Part shown: in pieces, positions 11,177 through 22,357 of the stretch
Position numbering within the stretch: the first letter of the stretch is position 1
Layout: each line of letters begins with the position of its first letter
DNA from: Cephalotus follicularis
Taxonomy: Eukaryota; Streptophyta; Magnoliopsida; Oxalidales; Cephalotaceae
DNA length: 64,000 nt
Assembly: GCA_001972305.1 (NCBI GenBank)
Contig: BDDD01000723.1
Span: 124,001 to 188,000, forward strand
Direction of reading: 5' to 3'
Translations under genes and position numbers: made by a program
The notes under the pieces: generated by a model
Seen by the model: only the letters and a program-made list of their open reading frames with translations
What the model was told of the DNA's origin: nothing
The model's database searches: none

Positions 11177-12725
11177 TTTCGTTGAATAGAAAGTATATAG
11201 ATTGTTCAAAACTTCATTGTTAATCCATGAAAAAACTATTCTAAATCATGAAACCATGATTTGTACAGTTCTATTGCTATTTTCAACCTATAAATCCCTA
11301 TGTCTTTGAGTTTGAAGTTTTATACTACTGTTTTATGACTTATATATAGAAAACGGAATTTTTTTGTTCATGTTGCAACTGATACATCGACGCATTTTCG
11401 TGTTTTCAACCCAAAACGTCGACGCCTATGTCGTATACGTCAATGCCTGTGCATAGGAAAACTATTTTTATCATCCTGCATGTGTTAAAGCGTCGGCTGT
11501 TTTTGTTTCCTGTCGACGCCTTCACCAAAAACGTCGACGCTTTGTTGTGAGTGTCGACGCTTTTGTCATAAATTGTTATGTTTTCCTCAACGCTTTTGCT
11601 GTGAACGTCAACGCTTCTGTCTTGAACATCAACGCTTTCTCCTAGAAAGTTGTAATCAGTGTCTGTTGGCTTGTAACACGGCTTGGTTTGTATGTTTAGG
11701 GTTCCAAAATTACTGTGGTGGAGATTAAGGTGATTCTGTGTGTGCTTTTGATTCATTCTTGGGATTGTTTAGGCTTGAACGACTAAGGTACGGTTGTTTC
11801 GTTCCTTGATACTCTCCTATTGATTTTATTAGAGTAAGAAGTTAGTTTTACTTTATGAATAATGTACAGATTCTTCATTTTTTTTTGGATTATCTTCCTT
11901 TGGTTTTATTGGAATAAATTTAGTTTTTACTTTTGATAAGGTACGAATTTTTTTGTTCTTGGATATCTCTTTCGGTTTTATTTGAATGATTTTAGTTTTA
12001 TATTTATAAATAAAACTATGAATATTTTGTTGTCATGTTCTTTAACTGTTTTGCAAGATAAATGATGTTTGATTTTGTTAAGAAAGTATGTTTTCCGAGC
12101 AAGTATGAAATTGCTATTTGATAAATTATTATCGTTTGATAAACGATTTTCAGAACAAGAAACTTTGGTTTATATATATGAAAATTGCATGTGTTTGAAA
12201 TGATTTTGAGAAAATCATTATTTTGAAATCATTGAATACTGAGAATATAACCACTTATGGGGGTACCATAGGTATGCTGTAGGCCTGGCACGGGAGCATG
12301 ACACCATCCGTAGCGGTGTGATCACTCTACGGCGTCTCTCTATGTATGATATCCTATGGAGAGGATTTGGATACCATTTATGATAGAGGCGTATGGGTCG
12401 GCCCTAGGATATAGATATGTTATGGGAATTGACTGTGTAGTGCCGTACACGTCATTCCATTAGGCAAGTGGTTCCCCGGGTATCCCTTGCATATGTATAT
12501 GTTAGTAATATATGTGCATTTCTCAGTATGAAACATTGGTTTGGAAAGGTATGGAATTTGATATGAAAACGTATATCTACCTTATGAAGTTTGTGAATCT
12601 ATATGTATATGTTTAACATTGACAGCTTTTTAAATCACACATTTTAGTTTTGCTAATTGCAATGTTTTCATAAAGTGTCCGTATTACTTTTGTGCGTAAA
12701 ATGTTTTGCTATTCTATATCCGTAC
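11177..12725 (+). repeat. LTR A middle segment, with second palindrome array
   Basis: This continues solo LTR A after insertion B. Cores at 11387, 11419, 11440, 11493, 11513, 11534, 11554, 11587, 11608 and 11629 sit in copies of AACGTCGACGCTTT and relatives. Steps are 32, 21, 53, 20, 21, 20, 33, 21 and 21 bp, close to whole multiples of the helical repeat. Variants are TCAA and TCGG. The rest of the segment (about 11650-12725) is AT-rich with no ORF of note. Confidence 0.85.
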
Positions 12726-13741
12726 TGACAGGACCAGTTCCCGCTTCCTCTTTCGAAGATGGGCACTGCCCGAGGAAGGCCTTCTGCCAACAACCCTGCT
12801 CTGCTAACTGCACTTAAACAACTAAGGTTAATCCTCTCTTCAACTACAAAACGGCCAGACAAGAAAGGCCCGTGCTGGGCGCGTAACTGTTATGAAATAA
12901 TCGAGCAGAGGACTCAAAGGGGTAGAGGATCCAAACTTCCCTCCTCCTTGTGTCCTCAACATTGCTTAACCAAAACTCCAAAATGCGCCGCATCACTAAA
13001 CGCCCGAGGAGAACACCCATGTGCTTTTCACATGATCACTTAAACCTCATGTCTACAAAACTCCCAAGGACACACTTCCTCCATGGGCTTTTCTCCTCAA
13101 CTCTTCCCTAAAGTGATCTCCTCAACATAACGCTTAACCTTAACATCAAAACGCTTAGTTTAACTTAACTTAAAACACAGTAGCGTCAAAAACTTCATGT
13201 CTTCCTCGGACCTCTGTCTTTCTTGTCTCCTCTGACCAGGTATCCGAGGACTCCTCAACAAGTCTTACACAACACAAGAGGCCAAACAACCTCTTCCGAG
13301 GACTACCTGTCTCCTCGGGTTAAACCGCTTACTCAAAAACATCAACCCTTGCCATCCTCTGCTAAGATATCCGAGGACTCCCTAGCACCTCGGATAAACC
13401 TAAAAACATAAAAACTCATAGCATCAAACATTCATTATATCACAAGACAAAACTAGTCCACAGACTAGAAACATCAAATAATTTCTTGAAAGTATTATTA
13501 CATAACAAGTTGGTCCTCTGACTAAAAACGTATAATACCTGTTCTGCTCAGCAAAAGAAAACAACAAAAGCTTTCCTTCTATACAAAAGATATACTCTTG
13601 ACTACTCTACAAAAAAAAGAAGGTAGAGGAACCCAAAAGAATGCCCAATGTTATGCAATGCTAGACGTCTGAGCCACGTCATCCGAGATGCCGAGGACAA
13701 AAAGCTACCTTCCTTAGCTCTCTACTACTAGTCTAGAGGAT

Positions 13742-13773
13742 CTCCTCCTCCTCCTCCTCCTCCTCCTCCTCCT
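13742..13773 (+). repeat. (CTC)n microsatellite in C 3' LTR
   Basis: About ten CTC units. The same site in the other LTR (around 28055-28070) has only four or five units, so the tract changed length after insertion. Confidence 0.95.
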
Positions 13774-14400
13774 GCTCGCTTGTCTGCAAAGAAATATGTG
13801 AGGGGATTAGTCCAACTGATTAAGTGAATGAGAACAAAACATCCTATGATACTTTCCTTAAAATGAATGTGCTGAAAGAAAATAGGCCATGAACAAGATT
13901 AAGGATCCCAACTGGGGAAATAATCTATACAAACATAAATGTCATGGCTCACGTCTGAAGAAATGCTCAAAGTACATGAAAGAAAAGCTTACTCTTTCCT
14001 CTGCTTCACTGATGCTCTAAGATACTTACAAAAGCTTAAAGAAACTTAAGATAAAACGAAGATTAACTCAAGTACTCTGAAAAAGGATCCGACTTGGCCT
14101 AAAGTACCGAGAAGGATAAGACTCACTCTTAGAATAGAACAAGAACTTGCTTCTCGGAACTTACTTCTTTTGCTTGCTTTACATAATATAGTTGCCAGCT
14201 TATAGTGGCCTGAGCTGAGCTGAACTTCGACCTTAGCCATAAACTGGGCAGCTTGCCGGCCGATAACCCTTGTGGTTCTCCTCTGAACTTGCTTAACTTT
14301 GCGTACTTTCTTCGAATAGATTATCCGAGGACTAGCTCCTCCTCTGAAAACTTACTGATAGGCTCTAATCTCTGATCTCGGGTAACTTAGCTCTGCAGTG

Positions 14401-14650
14401 CTCAAACCCTAAACAACATCATAGACAATTGTGTAAGGGAGATCCAGCTATGGTACCCGAGGACAGTCTCACTCAACAACCCATCATAGACAATAGGTAG
14501 GTTGAGGAGGTTGGAGCTATGTACATAGTGTTCGGCTGCGCTCAAACCCTAAACATCATCATAGACAATAGTGTAAAGGAGATCCAGGTATGGAACCCAG
14601 GGGAAGACTCGCTCGACTTCCCATCATAGACAATAGTAGGCAGAGGAGGG
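14401..14650 (+). repeat. 140-bp tandem duplication in C LTR
   Basis: CTCAAACCCTAAACA starts at 14401 and again at 14541. Each unit also holds two copies of a CATCATAGACAATAG word about 75 bp apart. The other LTR carries the same arrangement split by E (28697 to 39880). Confidence 0.8.
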
Positions 14651-15120
14651 GGTTGAACACGTACTGTTACCTCTCTAGAAAGTGACTGATCACTTAGAAG
14701 AAACTTGAGCTCTGGTGCTCGAAAACTCTCTCCTCTGACAAGGGAGACTTACAAAGGACGCCAGGGAAACAAATTCCCGCTAGAAAGCTCTCACGGTACT
14801 AAAGCTGAAAACTGAAAGATTATCAAGAAACATCATGAAATCAATGAATCAATAGAAAGGATGTCCCACTCACAGTTCTCAGCTATGTTCTCTGATGGCT
14901 TACTTTTTCCTTTGCTTCTTCGTTCTGCTGTGCTCGGACGCTACTGTAACACCCGGTGTTTTCCTTATTCTAATATTTCGTTTTAAGATATAATCTTATG
15001 CTTGAATTAATGAAAATATTTGAGATTTCGGCATCAAGGATCTTTCCAAACCCTAAATATTGTATTGGGGAAAGAAATGTGTATGTTAAACAAAAACGGT
15101 GCGGTTTTGGGACAATCGCA

Positions 15121-15262
15121 TCGATGTCTTCGGAAAGACGTCGACACCTATGGTAACCGAGATACACGTGAATACAGGGACATGCATGTCGATGTAGGGT
15201 GAAGACATCGACACCTTCTTCTGAAAGAGGAAAAGACATCAATGACTAAGGAAAGACGTCGA
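15121..15262 (+). repeat. Palindrome doublets, D 5' LTR cluster 1
   Basis: Cores at 15121/15141, 15189/15208 and 15239/15259 form three doublets spaced 20, 19 and 20 bp. Full copies read GACGTCGACGTCTTT or ATCGATGTCTT. The 3' LTR keeps the pairs, for example 22534/22554 and 22652/22672. Confidence 0.88.
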
Positions 15263-16030
15263 CGTCTTTGAAAAGAATATCAGTCATGTTATGAACTGAC
15301 AGAGTAACGTGCAAGAGGGAAGGAATTAGTATCCTTGCAGGTACCTTGAGGCACAGGAAGGAGACGTGTTGATCATGCATAATGGCCTCCTGACCTGCAT
15401 GACTGAAGAAGGAGGAATAACATGACAAGTGTGGGTGTGCATGCAACCTGCAGAAAACATGAGATGGAAACAAAATGAAATTCACTGGGAAAGAGGGAGA
15501 GAACACGAGAGTGTTCATTGAATGCAGGGAGAAAGAGGGAGAGGGAGCCATCTGCATATGAACAACCCCCTCCCCACCTCTGTCTCTCGTTTAAAACACC
15601 AAAGGAAAGGAAGAGGAGGGAACCAGTGAGTGGGAGAAAGAGAGAGCCACCATTGTTGAGCTTGATTGGAGCTAGAGACTTGGAGCTTGTGGATTGCAGC
15701 TACTGAGCAGAACTCGGAGCTGCTGTGGCTGGAATCTTGGAACACAAAGAGGTGGACTTACAAGGTTTCTAACTTGAAATTAGAGGTAGGGGAAAGTGAT
15801 GATTCTTATACGTGCATTTTGAGTTTTAAAGATAATGAATGCCATTGGTGAATTGCATGTGAATGGATGAATTGAAGTCTTTGGACTTGTTGTGATGACC
15901 ACTGTGATGTACGGAGTGAACATGCATGTGCAAATTACATGAATATTTGAACTGGTTTACGTAATGGATGATTTGAGTAATGACCTGGTGTGTTAAGACT
16001 ATGGAAATGACGTTATGGACTGAATAGACG

Positions 16031-16448
16031 TCGATGTCTACCTAAAGACATCGATGTCTTCGCGTGTGAATGAAAAAGACATCGATGTTTGTTTAAAAGC
16101 ATCGACGCCTTTTTTGGGTATTCATAGAACAGTAGTGTTTACTGCAGATGGTGAATTGGCCACTTGTGGTTACGTGTTTATTTACGGATTGATGTTCTTG
16201 TTACATATCCTGATAACCAGTAGCATGTATTACGCCTTGAGAGGGTGAGTTTTGCTTACACGAGGGTTTAGGGGCCAGATTCTTCCCCCTAGAATCAAGA
16301 TTTGCGAACTGATACCTCCTGGTATCATAAAGACATCGATGTCTTTTGAAAAGCATCGATGTCTTTGGTCGAAAAATCCCTGGGAATAACTGTACGAGGG
16401 GTTGACTCCTTAGGGTAAAGACGTCGACGCCCTAGGAATAAGCATCGA
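16031..16448 (+). repeat. Palindrome doublets, D 5' LTR clusters 2 and 3
   Basis: Cores at 16031/16051 and 16082/16102 (20 bp each, 31 bp between pairs), then 16336/16356 (20 bp) and 16402/16424/16445 (22 and 21 bp). The motif is mostly AAAGACATCGATGTCTTT, with some AAGCATCGACGCTT. Both the geometry and the motif are retained in the 3' LTR. Confidence 0.88.
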
Positions 16449-17650
16449 CGCTTATCCTCCTGTTTGAAGAAATTTCGCTCGAATGGGACCCGCTAGACCC
16501 GAAACGACTCTAGAAACGATCCTAGATGCAATCTGAGCATATGTTTGCATTATTACTGTGACTTGCATTATGATTGATTTCTAAAAAGTGTTAACCATTT
16601 TGAAAAGCTTGTATGATTATTATAATCATTATTGTACGAAAATGTATATTTGTCAACATATGAATATATATATTTTCGAAATGACTGGGGAAAGTATTTT
16701 CCAAAGACGGAGAAATGTTTTAAAGGATTGGTTACACAATTCAAAATGTATTGTTTTAAGTTTTATAACTTATCACAACCTGAGAACGGAGTAATATATT
16801 TTAAACAAAAATATTTGATCAAGTGATTTATATTTTATTGCTTGACTTGTACTGTACGATGTGTGTGCTTGTTGATTATTAGCCGCTGTGCTAATAACCT
16901 TTTGATTGTTTGGCCGTCGTGCTAAGCAACCTGTACGGAGGACTTACTCGAAACCGTTCACAAACAGGGATGGGGTAAGAGTGCATGACGTTGGGGCCAG
17001 GAGGTGGCGACGGTCATGATGATTGGTTTCTCTGGTTCCTTTTGGGACATACTTACTGCTTGTGTTGATGTAGCCTTACGAGGTTATACCTGTACTGTGA
17101 ACATGCATATACTTTATACATGTATACACTATGATATATATACTGCAATATATATATACTATACTGCATCGTAATGCATTCATTCATGATACTCATTATC
17201 ATATACCTCGTACTGTATTTATGAGTTTATGCACTTAGCCGAGTGAGGACAAAGGCTAACGCCTACTGTAACAGATTGACATAGTGGATATGATATGGAG
17301 AATGCAAGGAGACTTAAGGAGAAGACTGAATTGTTTCTCTTATTTTTTTGTACTGAATTAATGAACATTGGTTATGTTAATCGGATTATTGTAACGTGGT
17401 TTACTTCATCTTGTACTGTTTTATCACACTCCGTTGTGGGCGATCAACTATGATGTTGAGCTTTATACAAACTTGTTGGGTATCACGTAGTATGGGATGC
17501 GTGATACATATTTAAATTCAGCTTTTCATGTTATTGCTTCCGCTATTGAAGATTTTGTTTATACGTTTTATTGCATAAGCTGAATTATGTTGTGTTGATT
17601 GCCTTACCGCTTTAATGATGTCCTCTAGGGAAAACGGGGTGTGACAGAGT

Positions 17651-17662
17651 GGTATCAGAGCA
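17651..17662 (+). other. Primer binding site of element D
   Basis: TGGTATCAGAGC, three bases after the LTR end, complementary to the plant initiator-Met tRNA 3' end. It is the best preserved PBS in the window. Confidence 0.96.
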
Positions 17663-17757
17663 TATTCCATAGATGCTTAGCTAGGATACTTTCCTTGGCA
17701 ATCAATAAATTGTTTTCCCAAAGTCGTGACTAACCGTCATCCTTCTTATAGGAAGAA

Positions 17758-18747
17758 ATGGATCGAAGGAGAACACGTGCTAGGGCTAGAGCTGTTGGAG
17801 CCAATGCCCCTGAGGAAGCGAATATGCCGCAAGGAATGAATATCCCCCAAGATGATAGGGACCCGATGACCCGGATTGCGGATTACTTCCAGCAACAGAT
17901 GGCCGTTAATATGGCTAATGCGGAGGAGATGCCCCAGTACTACGCGCAAGCTCGACCGCAACGTAGAGCTCCCGATCACTACCCGGGAGAGGATAGTAAT
18001 CAGTTTGAAAGGGACATTGAAAGGTTTATGAGATAGAATCCACCCAGTTTCTGGGGAGAACTTAATGCTACTGTGGCTGAGGGATGGCTGCAGCACTTGG
18101 AGAAAATCTTCGAAGTAATGGACTGTACCGATACTCAAAAACTGAAGTTTGCTGTATACCGTCTATGGGGCGAGGCCACGCATTGGTGGGAGATGGTCAA
18201 GGCGAAATGGGAATCTCAGAGGCTTGTCAGTACATGGGAGAGATTCCAGATAGAATTCTTGGAGACATATGTTCCACGGATTGAACAGGAGCGCCGGGAG
18301 ACGAAGCTCTTGGAGTTACGACATGGAGAAATGACGGTGACCGAGTATCAAGCAAGGTTCATAGAGCTAGCCAGACATTCCCCTTATCTGGTAGCCGATG
18401 AAGTGAAGAAGACACAGAGATTTCTGAGGGGTCTGCGACCGGATCTTTGGTCAAGGATCAGAGCTATGGAGTTGGGAACTTTTGTGGAGGTTGCTCAGAA
18501 AGCGAGATTGCTGGAGAGCATATCCAACGAGGACCGAGCAGAGAGGTCTCGAGCACAACAAAATAAACAGAGCCCGATGAGACCAGCTTCTTCAAAATGG
18601 CAGGGCTATGGTTCTCCGACGAAATCATCGTAGAACAGATCTGGGCAAACTGCCACACAGGGTACTCCTAGTTAGGGGAGTAATGCGGGAACTGGAGCTT
18701 GTTATCACTATGGTCATAAGGGCCACTTACAGAAGGATTGCTGGAGG
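17758..18747 (+). pseudogene. gag: Element D gag: capsid
   Basis: From the ATG at 17758 the basic N-terminus (MDRRRTRARARAVGANAP) leads into the gag capsid family. Visible motifs are WLQHLEKIFEVMDC, GEATHWWEMVKAKWES, MTVTEYQARFIELARHSPYL and RFLRGLRPDL. In-frame TAG codons occur at 18034-18036, 18631-18633 and 18673-18675. The first sits where relatives have Gln, which fits CAG to TAG. The frame otherwise continues without a shift into the zinc knuckles and pol, so the parent encoded a single gag-pol frame. The start is supported by its position about 95 bp after the PBS. Confidence 0.93.
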
Positions 18748-20985
18748 ATGAACGGACTCTGTTTGAGGTGTGGGGCATCTGGCCATTCTGTGAGAGATTG
18801 CCCGAAGTGTCAGACTACAGCACCTACTGGACCAGCTAGTAGCAGCGGGGCCGCAGCGGGGCCTTCACAGCTAAGGGACACCGGCAAGGGCATTGCGAAA
18901 GGTAGAGTTTTTACCCTTTCACAGACAGAGGTTCCGGAGTCTACCTCGGTCGTTGGAGGTACACTGTATATTTATGGTTTTTCTGCTAGAGTATTGATGG
19001 ACCCTGGGGCTTCACATTCTTTTATTTCATCACATTTTGCATCATGTTTAAATGTAACACCAGACTGTATGCCATATACCTTGGATGTGAGCACACCTGC
19101 TGGAGTTTCCTCGTATACAGATACCGTATATAGGGGTTGTGAGATGTCTATGGCAGACATTTCCTTGTATGCAGATTTGATAGTATTGCCTATACGCGAC
19201 TTCGATGTTATTTTGGGGATGGATTGGCTGTCAGCACATCATGCTTACATGGACTGCTACAGCAAGATGGTTGACTTTCGTTTACCCGATGGTATCGTTT
19301 TCCAGTTTAAGGGAGACAAGGGGTTTTCTACACCGATTATATCCTTCATCCGTCCATCGAAGTATCTCGAGAAAGGATGTGAAGGATATCTTGCTCATGT
19401 AATTGATCGGAGGAAAGAGAAGGGTTTGAGCCTGAAAGAGATCCCAGTGGTGTGTGAATTTCCAGATGTATTTCCTGATGACTTGGGGTCTTTGCCACCG
19501 AAGAGGAATATGGAGTTTGTTATCGATCTTATACCGGGTACAGCTCCTATTTCTAAAGCACCATATAGAATGGCTCTTGCAGAATTGAGGGAACTGAAAT
19601 TGCAGTCACAGGATCTAATAGATAAGGGTTTTATTCGACCCAGTGTTTCGGCGTGGGGTGCACCTGTACTGTTTGTCAAAAAGAAGGATGGGTCGATGAG
19701 GCTCTGCATCGACTACAGAATGTTGAACAAGGCAACTATCAAGAACAAGTATCCTTTACCCCACATCGAGGATTTGTTTGACCAGTTGCAAGAAGTGAGA
19801 GTGTTCTCGAAACTTGATTTGAGGTCAGGTTATCACCGGTTGAGAGTGAGGGAGGGAGATATTGAGAAGACTGCTTTCCGGATAAGATACGGTCACTACG
19901 AGTTCCTTGTGATGCCTTTTGGTGTTACCAATGCACCGGCTGCGTTCATGTCATTGATGAACGATGTGTTTCGACCGTACCTGGACCAGTTTGTCGTTGT
20001 GTTTATTGACGACGTACCAGTATACTCGAAGAGTGAGGAAGAGCATGCTTGCCATCTGAGGTTGGTTTTGCAGATTCTCCGAGAGCAGCAACTGTATGCC
20101 AAATTCAGTAAGTGTGAGTTTTGGCTTGACCGTGTGATCTTTCTTGGTCACATTATATCTGGAGAAGGTTTGGCGGTGGACCCGTCAATGACAGAGGTGG
20201 TACGAGATTGGCCACAGCCAAAGAATGTGACGGAGGTACGCAGTTTTCTTGGCTTGGCGGGTTATTATAGAAGGTTTATCCAGAACTTTTCAAGGATAGC
20301 CGAGCCCTTGACTAGACTGACCCAGAAGAAGACCTTGTTTGTCTGGGATGAAGATTGTGAAGCTAGTTTTCGTGAACTGAAGGATCGGTTGGTTTCCGCT
20401 TCTATCTTGGAATTACCTAATGGTAATGAGGGCTTTGCAGTCTATAGTGATGTATCAGGTAAGGGCTTGGGCTGCGTGCTGATGCAGCGAGGTGGGGTGA
20501 TTGCTTATGCTTCTAGGAAGCTGAAGCTGTATGAAGAAAACTATCCGACTCATGACCTTGAACTTGCAGCCATTATATTCTCCCTTCAGAAGTGGAGACA
20601 CTATCTTTATGGGGCGCAGTTTGAGATCTTTACCGATCATAAGAGTTTGAGGTACCTGTTTTGTCAGGACACACTGAACATGAGACAACGCAGGTGGGTA
20701 GAGTTCTTTAATGATTATGACTGCAGTATCCAGTACCACCCGGGGAAAGCGAATGTAGTCGCTGATGCGTTGAGCCGCAAGGCTATGGTTGCCAGTACGA
20801 TGGTGTCGCAATGGAAGATGTTAGAAGACTTCCAAGAGTGGTCTCCGTTCAATCAGTCACCGGGGATTTTTGTGGCTGACATGCTGGTCCAGCCAGTGTT
20901 ACTGGATCACATCAGGGATGCACAATCACACGATCCGGAGTTGCAACGAATTCGGGAGAACCTGGACTTGGACTCTGATTTTTGA
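18748..20985 (+). pseudogene. pol: Element D zinc knuckle, protease, RT and RNase H
   Basis: A 745-residue open stretch in the same frame as gag. It has a CCHC knuckle ([14 protein letters not shown]), protease ([17 protein letters not shown]), and Ty3-type RT ([40 protein letters not shown], and FIDDVPVYS at the catalytic box). RNase H follows ([46 protein letters not shown]). The catalytic box keeps both Asp, but the usual Leu after them is Pro. It ends at a TGA (20983-20985) that is a likely CGA change, and the frame shifts soon after. Confidence 0.95.
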
Positions 20986-21052
20986 GTACATGCTGATGGT
21001 ATTCTGAGATATCGGGGACGTGTGTGTCTTCCGAATGAACCAGGATTGAAGA

Positions 21053-22312
21053 ATGCGTGGGGCTCGTAAATCTCTATACAGTATTCATCCTGGTAGCACC
21101 AAGATGTACCAAGATATGGAGAAGACTTATTGGTGGCCCGGCATGAAGCGCGAAATTGCTGAATATGTCGCAAAGTGTTTGACTTGCCAGAGGGTCAAGG
21201 CCGAACACCAGAGGCCGGTAGGGCTATTGCAATCATTACCAGTGGCGGAACAGAAGTGGGAACACATTACGATTGACTTTGTTTCTGGATTTCCACTGAC
21301 TAGGCACCATCATAATGCCGTATGGGTTATTGTTGATAGACTCACCAAATCAGCACACTTTTTGCCTACACACGTCACTGATTCTGCGAGCAAGTTGGCT
21401 CGATTATATGTGAAGGAGATTGTGAGACTGTACAGTGTTCCGGTGAGCATCGTTTGCGACAGGGATTCGATCTTCACTCCAAACTTCTGGAAGAGATTCT
21501 AGACAGCCTTCGGAACAAGATTGAATCTCAGTACTGCTTTCCACCCTCAGACAGGCGGACAGTCAGAGCGTACCATTCAAACCTTGGAGGACATGCTTCG
21601 GGCTTGTGTGATCGATTTTTTTGGAACCTGGGAAGACCATATCCCTCTGATAGAGTTTTCTTATAATAACAGCTATCACGCGAGTATTGGTATGGCTCCA
21701 TACGAGGCACTGTATGGGAGAAAGTGCAGGTCACCCGTCTGTTGGGACGAAGTTGGTGAACGACCATTGCTTGGGTTGGATTTGGTGGAGGAGACTTCGG
21801 AGAAAGTCAAGTTCATCAGAGAGAAGTTGCTAGCAGCACATAGTCGGCAGAAGAGCTATGCCGACAGTGTGAAGAGGAGCCCTTTAACCTTCAATGTTGG
21901 GGATTACGTGTTTTTGAAGGTATCTCCGTGGAAGGGGGTGCAAAGATTCGCGAAGAAGGGCAAGCTAGCGCCACGCTATATTGGTCCTTTTAAGATTCTG
22001 GAGAGGGTTGGGGAGGTAGCTTATCAGCTAGCCTTGCCTCCTACCTTGTCAGGTATACATGATGTCTTCCATGTATCGATGCTACGAGGTTATATCCGAG
22101 ATGCATCACATGTCCTGGATTATGACTCGGTTACGGTGAGGGATGATCTTTCCTATGAGGAGTCACCCGTGAGAATCTTGGATTGGAAGACAGAAGTATT
22201 AAGTAACCGGACCATTCCGATGGTAAAGGTTCAGTGGCAATTTCATCGGCCGGATGAAGCGACTTGGGAACGTGAGGATGACATCCGAGAACGTTACCCG
22301 TATTTGTTTTAG
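21053..22312 (+). pseudogene. pol: Element D integrase with chromodomain-like tail
   Basis: Frame +2 relative to the upstream +1 frame, so a small indel lies between 20986 and 21060. It shows the zinc-binding region ([22 protein letters not shown]), catalytic core (WEHITIDFVSGFP, VDRLTKSAHFLP), a TAG at 21500-21502, then STAFHPQTGGQSERTIQTLE, the GPY/F-type module (KLAPRYIGPFKILE, VFHVSMLRGY) and a chromodomain-like end (RILDWKTEVLSNRTIPMV, ATWEREDDIRERYP). The stop lies 45 bp before the 3' LTR. Chromovirus membership follows from this tail. Inactive because of the shift and stop. Confidence 0.94.
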
Positions 22313-22343
22313 TGTTGTGTTAATTTCGAGGATGAAATTTCTT

Positions 22344-22357
22344 GAAGGAGGGGTGGA
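22344..22357 (+). other. Polypurine tract of element D
   Basis: GAAGGAGGGGTGGA immediately before the 3' LTR start at 22358. Confidence 0.9.

Larger units (their letters stand above)
14945..17647 (+). repeat. 5' LTR of element D
   Basis: Full-length LTR. It holds three palindrome clusters (15121-15262, 16031-16105, 16336-16448). Minus-strand ORFs across 15246-15745 are not conserved as one frame between the two LTRs and are not counted as genes. Confidence 0.97.

Noticed and set aside
11406-11756. Minus-strand ORF with repeated KSVD/KAST-like peptides
   Set aside because: It is the TCGA palindrome array read as protein. The near-21-bp period keeps frame and produces spurious repeat peptides, as at 10174-10551 and 45361-45624.
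17758-22312. Element D as an active autonomous retrotransposon
   Set aside because: Five in-frame stops and a frameshift, plus diverged LTRs, despite complete structure.
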